From contig CP136069.1 of assembly GCA_032622095.1 (NCBI GenBank), positions 106,980,278-107,044,277 of the forward strand: DNA of 64,000 nucleotides, written 5' to 3'. The notes below the pieces were generated by a model that was not told the DNA's origin, made no database searches, and saw nothing but the letters and a program-made list of their open reading frames with translations. The translations under genes were made by a program, and so were the position numbers. Source of the stretch: Siphonodentalium dalli (taxonomy: Eukaryota > Mollusca > Scaphopoda > Gadilida > Siphonodentaliidae). Within the stretch, counting starts at the first letter, position 1. Every line of letters starts with the position of its first letter. Shown piece by piece: positions 42,498 through 58,012 of this stretch.

Positions 42498-44487
42498 TCC
42501 CCACCACACACATATATAGGTATCACCACCACATACATCTATATGTATCCCCACCACGTACATATATAGGTAACCCCACCACATACATATATAGGTATCC
42601 CCACCACATACATCTATAGGTATCCCCACCACACACATATATAGGTATCACCACCACACACATAATATAGGTATCACCACCACATACATATATAGGTATC
42701 TCCACCACATACATCTATGGGTATAACCACCACACACATATATAGGTATCACCACCACATACATCTATAGGTATCTCCACCACGTACATATATGGGTATC
42801 CCCGCCACATACATATATAGGTATCCCCACCACATACATTTATAGGTAGCACCACCACATACATCTATATGTATCCCCACCACACACATCTATAGGTATC
42901 GCCACCACACACATCTATAGGTATCCCCGCCACACACATATATAGGTATCACCACCACATACATTTATAGGTATCCCCATCACATACATATATAGGTATC
43001 CCCACCACACACATATATAGGTATCCCCGCCACACACATATATAGGTATCCCCACCACATACATCTATAGGTATCCCCACCACACACATATAGGTATACC
43101 CGTCACACACATCTATAGGTATCACCACCACATACGTCTATAGGTATCACCACCACAACATCTATAGGTATCCCCACCACATACATATATAGGTATCCCC
43201 ACCACATACATCTATAGGTATCCCCGCCACACACATAGATAGGCATCCTCACCACACACATATATAGGTATCCCCACCACATACATCTATAGGTATCACC
43301 ACCACACACATCTATAGGTATTACCACCACATACATCTATAGGTATCACCACCACATACATCTATAGGTATACATACCACATACATCATAGGTATCCCCA
43401 CCACACACATCTGTAGGTATCCTCACCACACACATATATAGGTTTCCCCACCACATACATATATAGGTATCCCCACCACACACATATATAGGTATCACCA
43501 CCACAAACGTCTATATGTATCCCTACCACATACATCTATAGGTAACCCCACCACATACATATATAGGTATCCCCACCACATACATCTATAGGTATCCCCA
43601 CCACACACATATATAGGTATCAACACCACACACATATATAGGTATCACCACCACATACATCTATATGTATCCCCACCACATACATATATAGGTATCTCCG
43701 CCACATACATATATAGGTATCCCCACCACATACATATATAGGTATCCCCACCACACACATATATAGGTATCCCCACCCCACACATATATAGGTATCCCCA
43801 CCACACACATATATATAGGTATCCCCGCCACACACATATATAGGTATCCCCACCACATACATATATAGGTCTCCCCACCACATACATATATAGGTATCCC
43901 CACCACACACATCTATAGGTATCCTTACCACATACATATATAGGTATCCCCGCCACACACATATATAGGTATCCCCACCACACACATATATAGGTATCAC
44001 CACCACACAAATATATAGGTATCCCCGCCACATACATATGTAGGTATCCCCACCACATACATATATAGGTATCACCACCACACACATATATAGGTATCCC
44101 CACCATATACATATATAGGTATCCCCATCACATTCATTTATATGTATCCCCACCACACACATATATAGGTATCCCCACCACATACATATATAGGTATCCC
44201 CACCACATACATATATAGGTATCCCCACCACATACATATATAGGTATCCCCACCACATACATATATAGGTATCCCCACCACATACATCTATAGGTATCCC
44301 CACCACAAACATATATACATGTAGGTATCCACACCACATACATATATAGGTATCCCCACCACATACATATATAGGTATCCCCACCACATACATATATAGG
44401 TATCCCCACCACATACATCTATAGGTATCCCCACCACAAACATATATACATGTAGGTATCCACACCACATACATATATAGGTATCCC
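42498..44487 (-). repeat. Reverse-arm cassettes linked to 48.1-48.9, 51.6-52.4, 54.1-54.6 and 59.0 kb
   Basis: It contains a 26-bp monomer, CACATAATATAGG at about 42659, that also appears near 54268, 59047 and 61173. It holds the CCACAACATC monomer at 43153 and the CCACAAACGTC monomer at 43501. The block from 43100 to 43915 corresponds to about 48080-48895 (4,980-bp offset at the CCACAAACGTC monomer). Confidence 0.72.
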
Positions 44488-44490
44488 CCA
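44290..44490 (-). repeat. 131-bp local duplication with a 31-bp monomer
   Basis: A monomer carries a 6-bp insertion, CATGTA, between CATATATA and GGTATCC. It occurs at 44317 and again at 44448, an offset of 131 bp (five 25-bp units plus the insertion). The following monomer in both cases is GGTATCCACACC. The second copy is followed by an extra C (GGTATCCCCCACC near 44481). I did not see this insertion elsewhere in the window. Confidence 0.85.
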
Positions 44491-46282
44491 CCACATACAT
44501 ATATAGCTATCCCCACCACATACATATATAGGTATCACCGCCACATACATCTATAGGTATCCCCACCACATACATATATAGGTATCCCCGCCACACACAT
44601 ATATAGGTATTCCCACCACACACATATATAGGTATCACCACCACACACATATATAGGTATTCCAGCCACATACATATGTAGGTATCCCCACCACATACAT
44701 ATATAGGTATCACCACCACACACATATATAGGTATCCCCACCACATACATATATAGGTATCCCATCACATACATATATAGGTATCCCCACCACATACATA
44801 TATAGGTATCCCCACCACATACATATATAGGTATCCCCATCACATACATCTATATGTATCCCCACCACACACATATATAGGTATCCCCACCACATACATC
44901 TATAGGTATCCCCACCACGCACATATATAGGTATCCCCACCACATACATATAAAGGTATCCCCACCACATACATCTATAGGTATCCCCACCACATACATA
45001 TATAGGTATCCCCACCACATACATATATATGTATCCCCACCACATACATATATAGGTATCCCCACCACATACATATATAAGTATCCCCACCACATACATC
45101 TATAGGTATCCCCACCACATACATATATAGGTATCCCCAACACATACATCTATAGGTATCCCCACCACACACATCTATAGGTATCCCCACCATACACATC
45201 TATAGGGATCCCCACCACACATATATATATAGGTATCCCCACCATACACATCTATATGTATCACCGCCACACACATATATAGGTAACCCCACCACATACA
45301 TATATTGGTATCCCCACCATACACATCTATAGGTATCCCCACCATACACATCTATATGTATCACCGCCACACTCATATATAGGTATCCGCACCACATACA
45401 TCTATAGGTATCACCACCACATACATGTATAGGTATCCCCACCACATACATCTATAGGTATTCCCACCACACACATCTATATGTATCACCACCACATACA
45501 TATATAGGTATCCCCACCACACACATATATAGGCATCCCCACGACTTACATATATAGGTATCCCCACCACACACATATAGGTATCCTCACCACACACATA
45601 TATAGGTATCCACACCACACACATATATAGGTATCCTCGTCACATACATCTATAGGTATCACCACCACATACATCTATATGTATCACCACCACACACATC
45701 TATAGGTATCCCCACCACACACATCTATATGTATCCTCACCACATACATATATAGGTATCCCCGCCACACACATATATAGGTATCCTCACCTCACACATC
45801 TATAGGTATCCCCACCACACACATATATAGGTATCGCCACCACACACATATATAGGTATCCCCACCACACACATCTATAGGTATCCCCACCACACACATA
45901 TATAGGTATCCCCACCACACACTTATATAGGTATCCCCACCACACACATCTATAGGTATCCCCACCAAACACATATATAGGTATCCCCACCACATACATA
46001 TATAGGTATCCCCACCACATCCATATATAGGTATCACCACCACATACATCTATAGATATCACCATCACATACATCTATAGGTATCCCCACCACCTACATC
46101 TATAGGTATCCCCGCCACACACATCAATAGGTATCCTCACCACACACATATATAGGTATCCCCACCACATACATCTATAGGTATCCCCACCACACACATA
46201 TAGGTATACCCGCCACACACATCTATAGGTATCACCACCACATACGTCTATAGGTATCACCACCACAACATATATAGGTATC
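44488..46282 (-). repeat. 1,795-bp tandem duplication, copy 1
   Basis: It is repeated directly at 46283 onward. Landmarks at 44505/46300 (AGCTAT) and a long run of identically ordered variants keep a 1,795-bp offset through about 45,990/47,785. The join at 44488/46283 differs by two C residues (GGTATCCCCCACC versus GGTATCCCACC). Confidence 0.87.
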
Positions 46283-48152
46283 CCACCACATACATATATA
46301 GCTATCCCCACCACATACATATATAGGTATCACCGCCACATACATCTATAGGTATCCCCACCACATACATATATAGGTATCCCCGCCACACACATATATA
46401 GGTATTCCCACCACACACATATATAGGTATCACCACCACACACATATATAGGTATTCCAGCCACATACATATGTAGGTATCCCCACCACATACATATATA
46501 GGTATCACCACCACACACATATATAGGTATCCCCACCACATACATATATAGGTATCCCATCACATACATATATAGGTATCCCCACCACATACATATATAG
46601 GTATCCCCACCACATACATATATAGGTATCCCCATCACATACATCTATATGTATCCCCACCACACACATATATAGGTATCCCCACCACATACATCTATAG
46701 GTATCCCCACCACGCACATATATAGGTATCCCCACCACATACATATAAAGGTATCCCCACCACATACATCTATAGGTATCCCCACCACATACATATATAG
46801 GTATCCCCACCACATACATATATAGGTATCCCCACCACATACATATATAGGTATCCCCACCACATACATATATAAGTATCCCCACCACATACATCTATAG
46901 GTATCCCCACCACATACATATATAGGTATCCCCAACACATACATCTATAGGTATCCCCACCACACACATCTATAGGTATCCCCACCATACACATCTATAG
47001 GGATCCCCACCACACATATATATATAGGTATCCCCACCATACACATCTATATGTATCACCGCCACACACATATATAGGTAACCCCACCACATACATATAT
47101 TGGTATCCCCACCATACACATCTATAGGTATCCCCACCATACACATCTATATGTATCACCGCCACACTCATATATAGGTATCCGCACCACATACATCTAT
47201 AGGTATCACCACCACATACATGTATAGGTATCCCCACCACATACATCTATAGGTATTCCCACCACACACATCTATATGTATCACCACCACATACATATAT
47301 AGGTATCCCCACCACACACATATATAGGTATCCCCACGACTTACATATATAGGTATCCCCACCATACACATATAGGTATCCTCACCACACACATATATAG
47401 GTATCCACACCACACACATATATAGGTATCCCCGTCACATACATCTATAGGTATCACCACCACATACATCTATATGTATCACCACCACACACATCTATAG
47501 GTATCCCCACCACACACATCTATATGTATCCTCACCACATACATATATAGGTATCCCCGCCACACACATATATAGGTATCCTCACCTCACACATCTATAG
47601 GTATCCCCACCACACACATATATAGGTATCGCCACCACACACATATATAGGTATCCCCACCACACACATCTATAGGTATCCCCACCACACACATATATAG
47701 GTATCCCCACCACACACTTATATAGGTATCCCCACCACACACATCTATAGGTATCCCCACCAAACACATATATAGGTATCCCCACCACATACATATATAG
47801 GTATCCCCACCACATCCATATATAGGTATCACCACCACATACATCTATAGATATCACCATCACATACATCTATAGGTATCCCCACCACCTATATCTATAG
47901 GTATCCCCGCCACACACATCTATAGGTATCCTCACCACACACATATATAGGTATCCCCACCATATACATCTATAGGTATCCCCACCACACACATATATAG
48001 GTATTCCCACCACACACATATATAGGTATCCCCACCACATACATCTATAGGTATCCCCACCACACACATATAGGTATACCCGCCACACACATCTATAGGT
48101 ATCACCACCACATACGTCTATAGGTATCACCACCACAACATATATAGGTATC
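46283..48152 (-). repeat. 1,795-bp tandem duplication, copy 2, with a 75-bp insertion
   Basis: It follows copy 1 directly. Near its far end it gains exactly 75 bp (three monomers, about 47,975-48,050): TAGGTATACCCGCC lies at 46201 in copy 1 but 48071 here, an offset of 1,870. The insertion shows monomer gain after the duplication. Confidence 0.85.
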
Positions 48153-49819
48153 CCCACCACATACATATATAGGTATCCCCACCACATACATCTATAGGTA
48201 TCCCCGCCACACACATCTATAGGCATCCTCACCACACACATATATAGGTATCCCCACCACATACATCTATAGGTATCACCACCACACACATCTATAGGTA
48301 TTACCACCACATACATCTATAGGTATCACCTCCACATACATCTATAGGTATACATACCACATACATCATAGGTATCCCCACCACACACATCTGTAGGTAT
48401 CCTCACCACACACATATATAGGTTTCCCCACCACATACATATATAGGTATCCCCACCACACACATATATAGGTATCACCACCACAAACGTCTATATGTAT
48501 CCCTACCACATACATCTATAGGTAACCCCACCACATACATATATAGGTATCCCCACCGCATACATCTATAGGTATCCCCACCACACACATATATAGGTAT
48601 CAACACCACACACATATATAGGTATCACCACCACATACATCTATATGTATCCCCACCACATACATATATAGGTATCTCCGCCACATACATATATAGGTAT
48701 CCCCACCACATACATATATAGGTATCCCCACCACACACATATATAGGTATCCCCACCCCACACATATATAGGTATCCCCACCACACACATATATATAGGT
48801 ATCCCCGCCACACACATATATAGGTATCCCCACCACATACATATATAGGTCTCCCCACCACATACATCTATAGGTATCCCCACCACACACATCTATAGGT
48901 ATCCTCACCACATACATATATAGGTATCCCCGCCACACACATATATAGGTATCCTCACCACACACATCTATAGGTATCCCCACCACACACATATATATAG
49001 GTATCGCCACCACACACATATATAGGTATCCCCACCACACACATCTATAGGTATCCCCACCACACACATATATAGGTATCCCCACCATACACATCTATAT
49101 GTATAACCGCCACACTCATATATAGGTATCCCCACCACATACATCTATAGGTATCACCACCACATACATGTATAGGTATCCCCACCACATAAATCTATAG
49201 GTATCCCCACCACACACATCAATATGTATCACCACCACATACATATATAGGTATCCCCACCACACACATATATAGGTATCCCCACCACATACATATATAG
49301 GTATCCCCACCACACACATATAGGTATCCTCACCACACACATATATAGGTATCCTCACGACACACATATATAGGTATCCCCACCACATACATATATAGGT
49401 ATCCCCACCACACACATATATAGGTATCCCCACCACACACATATATAGGTATCCCCACCACATACATCTATAGGTATCCCCACCACATACATATATAGGT
49501 ATCCCCACCACATACATCTATAGGTATCCCCACCACATACATATATAGGTATCCCGACCACATACATATAGGTATCACCACTACACACATATAGGTATCC
49601 CCACCACACACATCTATAGGTATCACCACCACATACATATATAGGTATCCCCAACACATACATATATAGGTATCCCCACCACATACATATATAGGTATTC
49701 CCACCACATACATATATAGGTATCCCCACCACATACATCTATAGGTATCCCCACCACAAACATATATAGGCATCCACACCACATACATATATAGGTATCC
49801 CCACCACATACATATATAG

Positions 49820-52800
49820 CTATCCCCACCACATACATATATAGGTATCACCGCCACATACATCTATAGGTATCCCCACCACATACATATATAGGTATCC
49901 CCGCCACACACATATATAGGTATTCCCACCACACACATATATAGGTATCACCACCACACACATATATAGGTATTCCAGCCACATACATATGTAGGTATCG
50001 CCACCACATACATATATAGGTATCACCACCACACACATTTATAGGTATTCCCACCACATACATATATAGGTATCCCATCACATACATATATAGGTATCCC
50101 CACCACATACATATATAGGTATCCCCACCACATACATATATAGGTATCCCCATCACATACATCTATATGTATCCCCACCACACACATATATAGGTATCCC
50201 CACCACATACATCTATAGGTATCCCCACCACGCACATATATAGGTATCCCCACCACATACATATAAAGGTATCCCCACCACATACATCTATAGGTATCCC
50301 CACCACATACATATATAGGTATCCCCACCACATACATATATAGGTATCCCCACCACATACATATATAGGTATCCCCACCACATACATATATACGTATCCC
50401 CACCACATACATCTATAGGTATCCCCACCACATACATATATAGGTATCCCCAACACATACATCTATAGGTATCCCCACCACACACATCTATAGGTATCCC
50501 CACCATACACATCTATAGGGATCCCCACCACACATATATATAGGTATCCCCACCATACACATCTATATGTATCACCGCCACACACATATATAGGTAACCC
50601 CACCACATACATATATTGGTATCCCCACCATACACATCTATAGGTATCCCCACCATACACATCTATATGTATCACCGCCACACTCATATATAGGTATCCG
50701 CACCACATACATCTATAGGTATCACCACCACATACATGTATAGGTATCCCCACCGCATACATCTATAGGTATTCCCACCACACAGATCTATATGTATCAC
50801 CACCACATACATATATAGGTATCCCCACCACACACATATATAGGTATCCCCACGACATACATATATAGGTATCCCCATCACACACATATAGGTATCCTCA
50901 CCACACACATATATAGGTATCCTCACCACACACATATATAGGTATCCCCGTCACATACATCTATAGGTATCACCACCACATACATCTATATGTATCACCA
51001 CCACACACATCTATAGGTATCCCCACCACACACATCTATATGTATCCTCACCACATACATATATAGGTATCCCCGCCACACACATATATAGGTATCCTCA
51101 CCTCACACATCTATAGGTATCCCCACCACACACATATATAGGTATCGCCACCACACACATATATAGGTATCCCCACCACACACATCTATAGGTATCCCCA
51201 CCACACACATATATAGGTATCCCCACCACACACATATATAGGTATCCCCACCACACACATATATAGGTATCCCCACCAAACACATATATAGGTATCCCCA
51301 CCACATACATATATAGGTATCCCCACCACATCCATATATAGGTATCACCACCACATACATCTATAGATATCACCACCACATACATATATAGGTATCCCCA
51401 CCACATACATCTATAGGCATCCCCGCCACACACATCTATAGGTATCCTCACCACACACATATATAGGTATCCCCACCACATACATCTATAGGTATCCCCA
51501 CCACACACATATAGGTATCCCCACCACACACATATATAGGTATCCCCACCACATACATATATAGGTATCCCCACCACACACATATAGGTATACCCGCCAC
51601 ACACATCTATAGGTATCACCACCACATACGTCTATAGGTATCACCACCACAACATCTATAGGTATCGCCACCACATACATATATAGGTATCCCCACCACA
51701 TACATCTATAGGTATCCCCGCCACACACATCTATAGGCATCCTCACCACACACATATATAGGTATCCCCACCACATACATCTATAGGTATCACCACCACA
51801 CACATCTATAGGTATTACCACCACATACATCTATAGGTATCACCACCACATACATCTATATGTATACATACCACATACATCATAGGTATCCCCACCACAC
51901 ACATCTGTAGGTATCCTCACCACACACATATATAGGTTTCCCCACCACATACATATATAGGTATCCCCACCACACACATATATAGGTATCACCACCACAA
52001 ACGTCTATATGTATCCCTACCACATACATCTATAGATAACCCCACCACATACATATATAGGTATCCCCACCACATACATCTATAGGTATCCCCACCACAC
52101 ACATATATAGGTATCAACACCACACACATATATAGGTATCACCACCACATACATCTATATGTATCCCCACCACATACATATATAGGTATCTCCGCCACAT
52201 ACATATATAGGTATCCCCACCACATACATATATAGGTATCCCCACCACACACATATATAGGTATCCCCACCCCACACATGTATAGGTATCCCCACCACAA
52301 ACATATATATAGGTATCCCCGCCACACACATATATAGGTATCCCCACCACATACATATATAGGTCTCCCCACCACATACATCTATAGGTATCCCCACCAC
52401 ACACATCTATAGGTATCCTCACCACATACATATATAGGTATCCCCGCCACACACATATATAGGTATCCTCACCACACACATCTATATGTATCCCCACCAC
52501 ACACATATATAGGTATCGCCACCACACACATATATAGGTATCCCCACCACACACATCTATAGGTATCCCCACCACACACATATATAGGTATCCCCACCAT
52601 ACACATCTATATGTATAACCGCCACACTCATATATAGGTATCCCCACCACATACATCTATAGGTATCACCACCACATACATGTATAGGTATCCCCACCAC
52701 ATAAATCTATAGGTATCCCCACCACACACATCAATATGTATCACCACCACATACATATATAGGTATCTCCACCACACACATATATAGGTATCCCCACCAC

Positions 52801-53300
52801 ATACATATATAGGTATCCCCACCACACACATATAGGTATCCTCACCACACACATATATAGGTATCCTCACCACACACATATATAGGTATCCCCACCACAT
52901 ACATCTATAGGTATCCCCACCACACACATATATAGGTATCCCCGCCACACACATATATAGGTATCCCCACCACATACATCTATAGGTATCCCCACCACAT
53001 ACATATATAGGTATCCCCACCACATACATCTATAGGTATCCCCACCACATACATATATAGGTATCCCCACCACATACATATATAGGTATCCCTAACACAC
53101 ACATCTATAGATATCCCCGCCATACACGTCTATAGGTATCCCCACCACATACATATATAGGTGTCCCCACCACATACATATATAGGTATCCCCACCACAT
53201 ACATCTATATGTATTCCCGCCACACACATCTATAGGTATCCTTACCACACACATATATAGGTATCGCCACCACACACATATATAGGTATCCCCACCACAC
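49820..53300 (-). repeat. About 3.5-kb spaced copy of 46.3-49.8 kb
   Basis: Blocks at 46330-47870 recur at 49848-51390 with offsets of 3,518 falling to 3,516, and 48600-49094 recurs at 52114 onward with an offset of 3,514. The CCACAAACGTC monomer is at 48481 and 51995 (3,514). The small steps in offset correspond to few-base indels. Confidence 0.78.
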
Positions 53301-56300
53301 ACATCTATAGGTATCCCCACCACACACATATATAGGTATCCCCACCATACACATCTATATGTATAACCGCCACACTCATATATAGGTATCCCCACCACAT
53401 ACATCTATAGGTATCACCACCACATACATGTTTAGGTATCCCCACCACATAAATCTATAGGTATCCCCACCACACACATCAATATGTATCCCCACCACAT
53501 ACATCTATAGGTATCCCCACCACATACATATATAGGTATCCCCAACACACACATCTATAGATATCCCCGACATACACGTCTATAGGTATCCCCACCACAT
53601 ACATATATAGGTGTCCCCACCACATACATATATAGGTATCCCCACCACATACATCTATATGTATCCCCGCCACACACATCTATAGGTATCCTTACCACAC
53701 ACATATATAGGTATCCCCACCACATACATCTATAGGTATCCCCACCACACACATATATAGGTATCCCCACCACAAACATATATAGGTATCCCCACCACAT
53801 ACATCTATAGGTATCCCCACCACATACATATATAGGTATCCCCACCACATACATCTATAGGTATCCCCACCACATACATATATAGGTATCCCCACCACAT
53901 ACATATATAGGTATCCCCAACACACACATCTATAGATATCGCCGCCATACACGTCTATAGGTATCCCCACCACATACATCTATAGATATCACCACCACAT
54001 ACATCTATAGGTATCCCCACCAAATACATCCATATGTATCCCCGCCACACACATCTATAGGTATCCTCACCACACACTTATATAGGTATCCCCACCACAT
54101 ACATCTATAGGTATCCCCACCACACACATATATAGGTATCACCACCACATACATCTATATGTATCCCCACCACGTACATATATATGTTACCCCACCACAT
54201 ACATATATAGGTATCCCCACCACATACATATATAGGTATCCCCACCACACACATATATAGGTATCACCACCACACACATAATATAGGTATCACCACCACA
54301 TACATCTATAGGTATCTCCACCACATACATCTATGGGTATAACCACCACACACATATATAGGTATCACCACCACATACATCTATAGGTATCTCCACCACG
54401 TACATCTATGGGTATCCCCGCCACATACATATATAGGTATCCCCACCACATACATTTATAGGTAGCACCACCACATACATCTATAGGTATCCCCACCACA
54501 CACATCTATAGGTATCCCCACCACACACATCTATAGGTATCCCCGCCACACACATATATAGGTATCACCACCACATACATTTATAGGTATCCCCATCACA
54601 TACATATATAGTTATCCCCACCACATACTTATATAGGTATCCCCACAATATACATCTATAGGTATCCTCACCACATACATATATAGGTATCCCCATCACA
54701 TACATATATAGGTATCCCCACCACATACATATATATGTATCCCCACCACACACATATATAGGTATCCCCACCACATACATATATAGGTATCCCCACCACA
54801 CAGATATATAGGTATCCCCACCACTTCCATATAATGGTATCCCCACCACATACATCTATATGTATCCCCGCCACACACATCTATAGGTATCCTTACCACA
54901 CACATATATAGGTATCCCCACCACATACATCTATAGGTATCCCCACCACACCCATATATAGGTATCCCCACCACACCCATATATAGGTATCCCCACCATA
55001 CACATCTATATGTATAACCGCCACACTCATATATAGGTATCCCCACCACATACATCTATAGGTATCACCACCACATACATGTATAGGTATCCCCACCACA
55101 TAAATCTATAGGTATCCCCACCACACACATCAATATGTATCACCACCACATACATATATAGGTATCCCCACCACACACATATATAGCTATCCCCACCACA
55201 TACATATATAGGTATCCCCACCACACACATATAGGTATCCTCACCACACACATATATAGGTATCCTCACCACACACATATATAGGTATCCCCACCACATA
55301 CATCTATAGGTATCCCCACCACACACATATATAGGTATCCCCACCACACACATATATAGGTATCCCCACCACATACATCTATAGGTATCCCCACCACATA
55401 CATATATAGGTATCTCCGCCTCATACATATATAGGTATACCCACCACATACATATATAGGTATCCCCACCACACACATATATAGGTATCCCCACCCCACA
55501 CATATATAGGTATCCCCACCACACACATATATATAGGTATCCCCGCAACACACATATATAGGTATCCCCACCACATACATATATAGGTCTCCCCACCACA
55601 TACATCTATAGGTATCCCCACCACACACATCTATAGGTATCCTCACCACATACATATATAGGTATCCCCGCCACACACATATATAGGTATCCTCACCACA
55701 CACATCTATAGGTATCCCCACCACACACATATATAGGTATCGCCACCACACACATATATAGGTATCCCCACCACACACATCTATAGGTATCCCCACCACA
55801 CACATATATAGGTATCCCCACCATACACATCTATATGTATAACCGCCACACTCATATATAGGTATCCCCACCACATACATCTATAGGTATCACCACCACA
55901 TACATGTATAGGTATCCCCACCACATAAATCTATAGGTATCCCCACCACACACATCAATATGTATCACCACCACATACATATATAGGTATCCCCACCACA
56001 CACATATATAGGTATCCCCACCACATACATATATAGGTATCCCCACCACATACATCTATAGGTATCCCCAACACATACATATATAGGTATCCCCGCCACA
56101 TACATATAGTTATCCCCACTACACACATATAGGTATCCCCACCACACACATCTATAGGTATCACCACCACATACATATATAGGTATCCCCAACACATACA
56201 TATATAGATATCCCCACCACATACATCTATAGGTATCCCCACCACAAACATATATAGGTATCCACACCACATACATATATAGGTATCCCCACCACATACA

Positions 56301-58012
56301 TATATAGCTATCCCCACCACATACATATATAGGTATCACCGCCACATACATCTATAGGTATCCCCACCACATACATCTATAGGTATCCCCGCCACACACA
56401 TCTATAGGTATCCCCACCACATACATCTATAGGTATCCCCGCCACACACATCTATAGGCATCCTCACCACACACATATATAGGTATCCCCACCACATACA
56501 TCTATAGGTATCACCACTACACACATCTGTAGGTATTACCACCACATACATCTATAGGTATCACCACCACATACATCTATATGTATACATACCACATACA
56601 TCATAGGTATCCCCACCACACACATCTGTAGGTATCCTCACCACACACATATATAGGTTTCCCCACCACATACATATATAGGTATCCCCACCACACACAT
56701 ATATAGGTATCACCACCACAAACGTCTATATGTATCCCTACCACATACATCTATAGGTAACCCCACCACATACATATATAGGTATTCCCACCACATACAT
56801 ATATAGGTATCCCCACCACACACATATATAGGTATCCCCACCACATACATCTATAGGTATCCCCACCACACACATATATAGGTATCAACACCACACACAT
56901 ATATAGGTATCACCACCACATACATCTAAATGTATCCCCACCACATACATATATAGGTATCTCCGCCACATACATATATAGGTATCCCCACCACATACAT
57001 ATATAGGTATCCCCACCACACACATATATAGGTATCCCCACCCCACACATATATAGGTATCCCCACCACACACATATATATAGGTATCCCCGCCACACAC
57101 ATAACTAGGTATCCCCACCACATACATATATAGGTCTCCCCACCACATACATCTATAGGTATCCCCACCACACACATCTATAGGTATCCTCACCACATAC
57201 ATATATAGGTATCCCCGCCACACACATATATAGGTATCCTCACCACACACATCTATATGTATCCCCACCACACACATATATAGGTATCGCCACCACACAC
57301 ATATATAGGTATCCCCACCACACACATCTATAGGTATCCCCACCACACACATATATAGGTATCCCCACCATACACATCTATATGTATAACCGCCACACTC
57401 ATATATAGGTATCCCCACCACATACATCTATAGGTATCACCACCACATACATGTATAGGTATCCCCACCACATAAATCTATAGGTATCCCCACCACACAC
57501 ATCAATATGTATCACCACCACATACATATATAGGTATCCCCACCACACACATATATAGGTATCCCCACCACATACATATATAGGTATCCCCACCACACAC
57601 ATATAGGTATCCTCACCACACACATATATAGGTATCCTCACCACACACATATATAGGTATCCTCACCACACACATATATAGGTATCCCCACCACATACAT
57701 CTATAGGTATCCCCACCACACACATATATAGGTATCCCCGCCACACACATATATAGGTATCCCCACCACATACATTTATAGGTATCCCCACCACATACAT
57801 ATATAGGTATCCCCACCACATACATCTATAGGTATCCCCACCACATACATATATAGGTATCCCCACCACATACATATATAGGTATCCCCAACACACACAT
57901 CTATAGATATCCCCGCCATACACGTCTATAGGTATCCCCACCACATACATATATAGGTGTCCCCACTACATACATATATAGGTATCCCCACCACATACAT
58001 CTATAGGTATCC
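53301..58012 (-). repeat. Reverse-arm cassettes with 4,771-bp spacing
   Basis: The block at 52114-52656 recurs at 56885-57427 and the one at 53692-53979 at 58463-58750, both 4,771 bp apart. The CCACAAACGTC monomer is only 4,721 bp apart (51995 and 56716), so two monomers (50 bp) were gained between the markers near 56,815-56,880. The interval 53479-53980 also matches 41863-42363 closely, 11,616 bp away. Confidence 0.75.

Larger units (their letters stand above)
2017..51656. repeat. 24-bp deletion monomer with GATGTTGTGG (dispersed marker)
   Basis: One base is missing in this monomer, so the phase of the array slips by 1. Forward starts: 2017, 6871, 8118, 17149, 24471, 28557, 33743 and 37132. 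Reverse complement: 35185, 38574, 43153, 46263, 48133 and 51647. In the copies at 46263 and 48133 the neighbouring base differs (CATAT for CATCT). Its presence in both arms shows the deletion predates their separation. Confidence 0.85.
1617..56726. repeat. Marker monomer with GACGTTTGTGG (16 dispersed copies)
   Basis: A monomer with three linked changes, usually preceded by GTAGGGATACATATA, works as a ruler for the higher-order repeats. Forward starts: 1617, 3608, 4628, 6471, 7943, 16975 (degenerate GACTTTT), 24096, 28182, 33368 and 36757. In reverse complement (CCACAAACGTC): 35519, 38908, 43501, 48481, 51995 and 56716. Spacings of 1,991, 1,020, 1,843, 4,086, 3,389, 4,980, 3,514 and 4,721 match the independently seen duplications. 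It contains a CpG inside ACGT. Confidence 0.88.

Noticed and set aside
43620-44525. 301-codon open frame on the - strand, the longest in the window
   Set aside because: It has the same origin as the others. Its length results from monomer indels that change phase before an in-frame TAG is met.
44488-48152. Transposon or retroelement insertion explaining the block duplications
   Set aside because: No terminal repeats, target-site duplications, poly-A tract or non-satellite sequence flank any block. Boundaries lie inside ordinary monomers.
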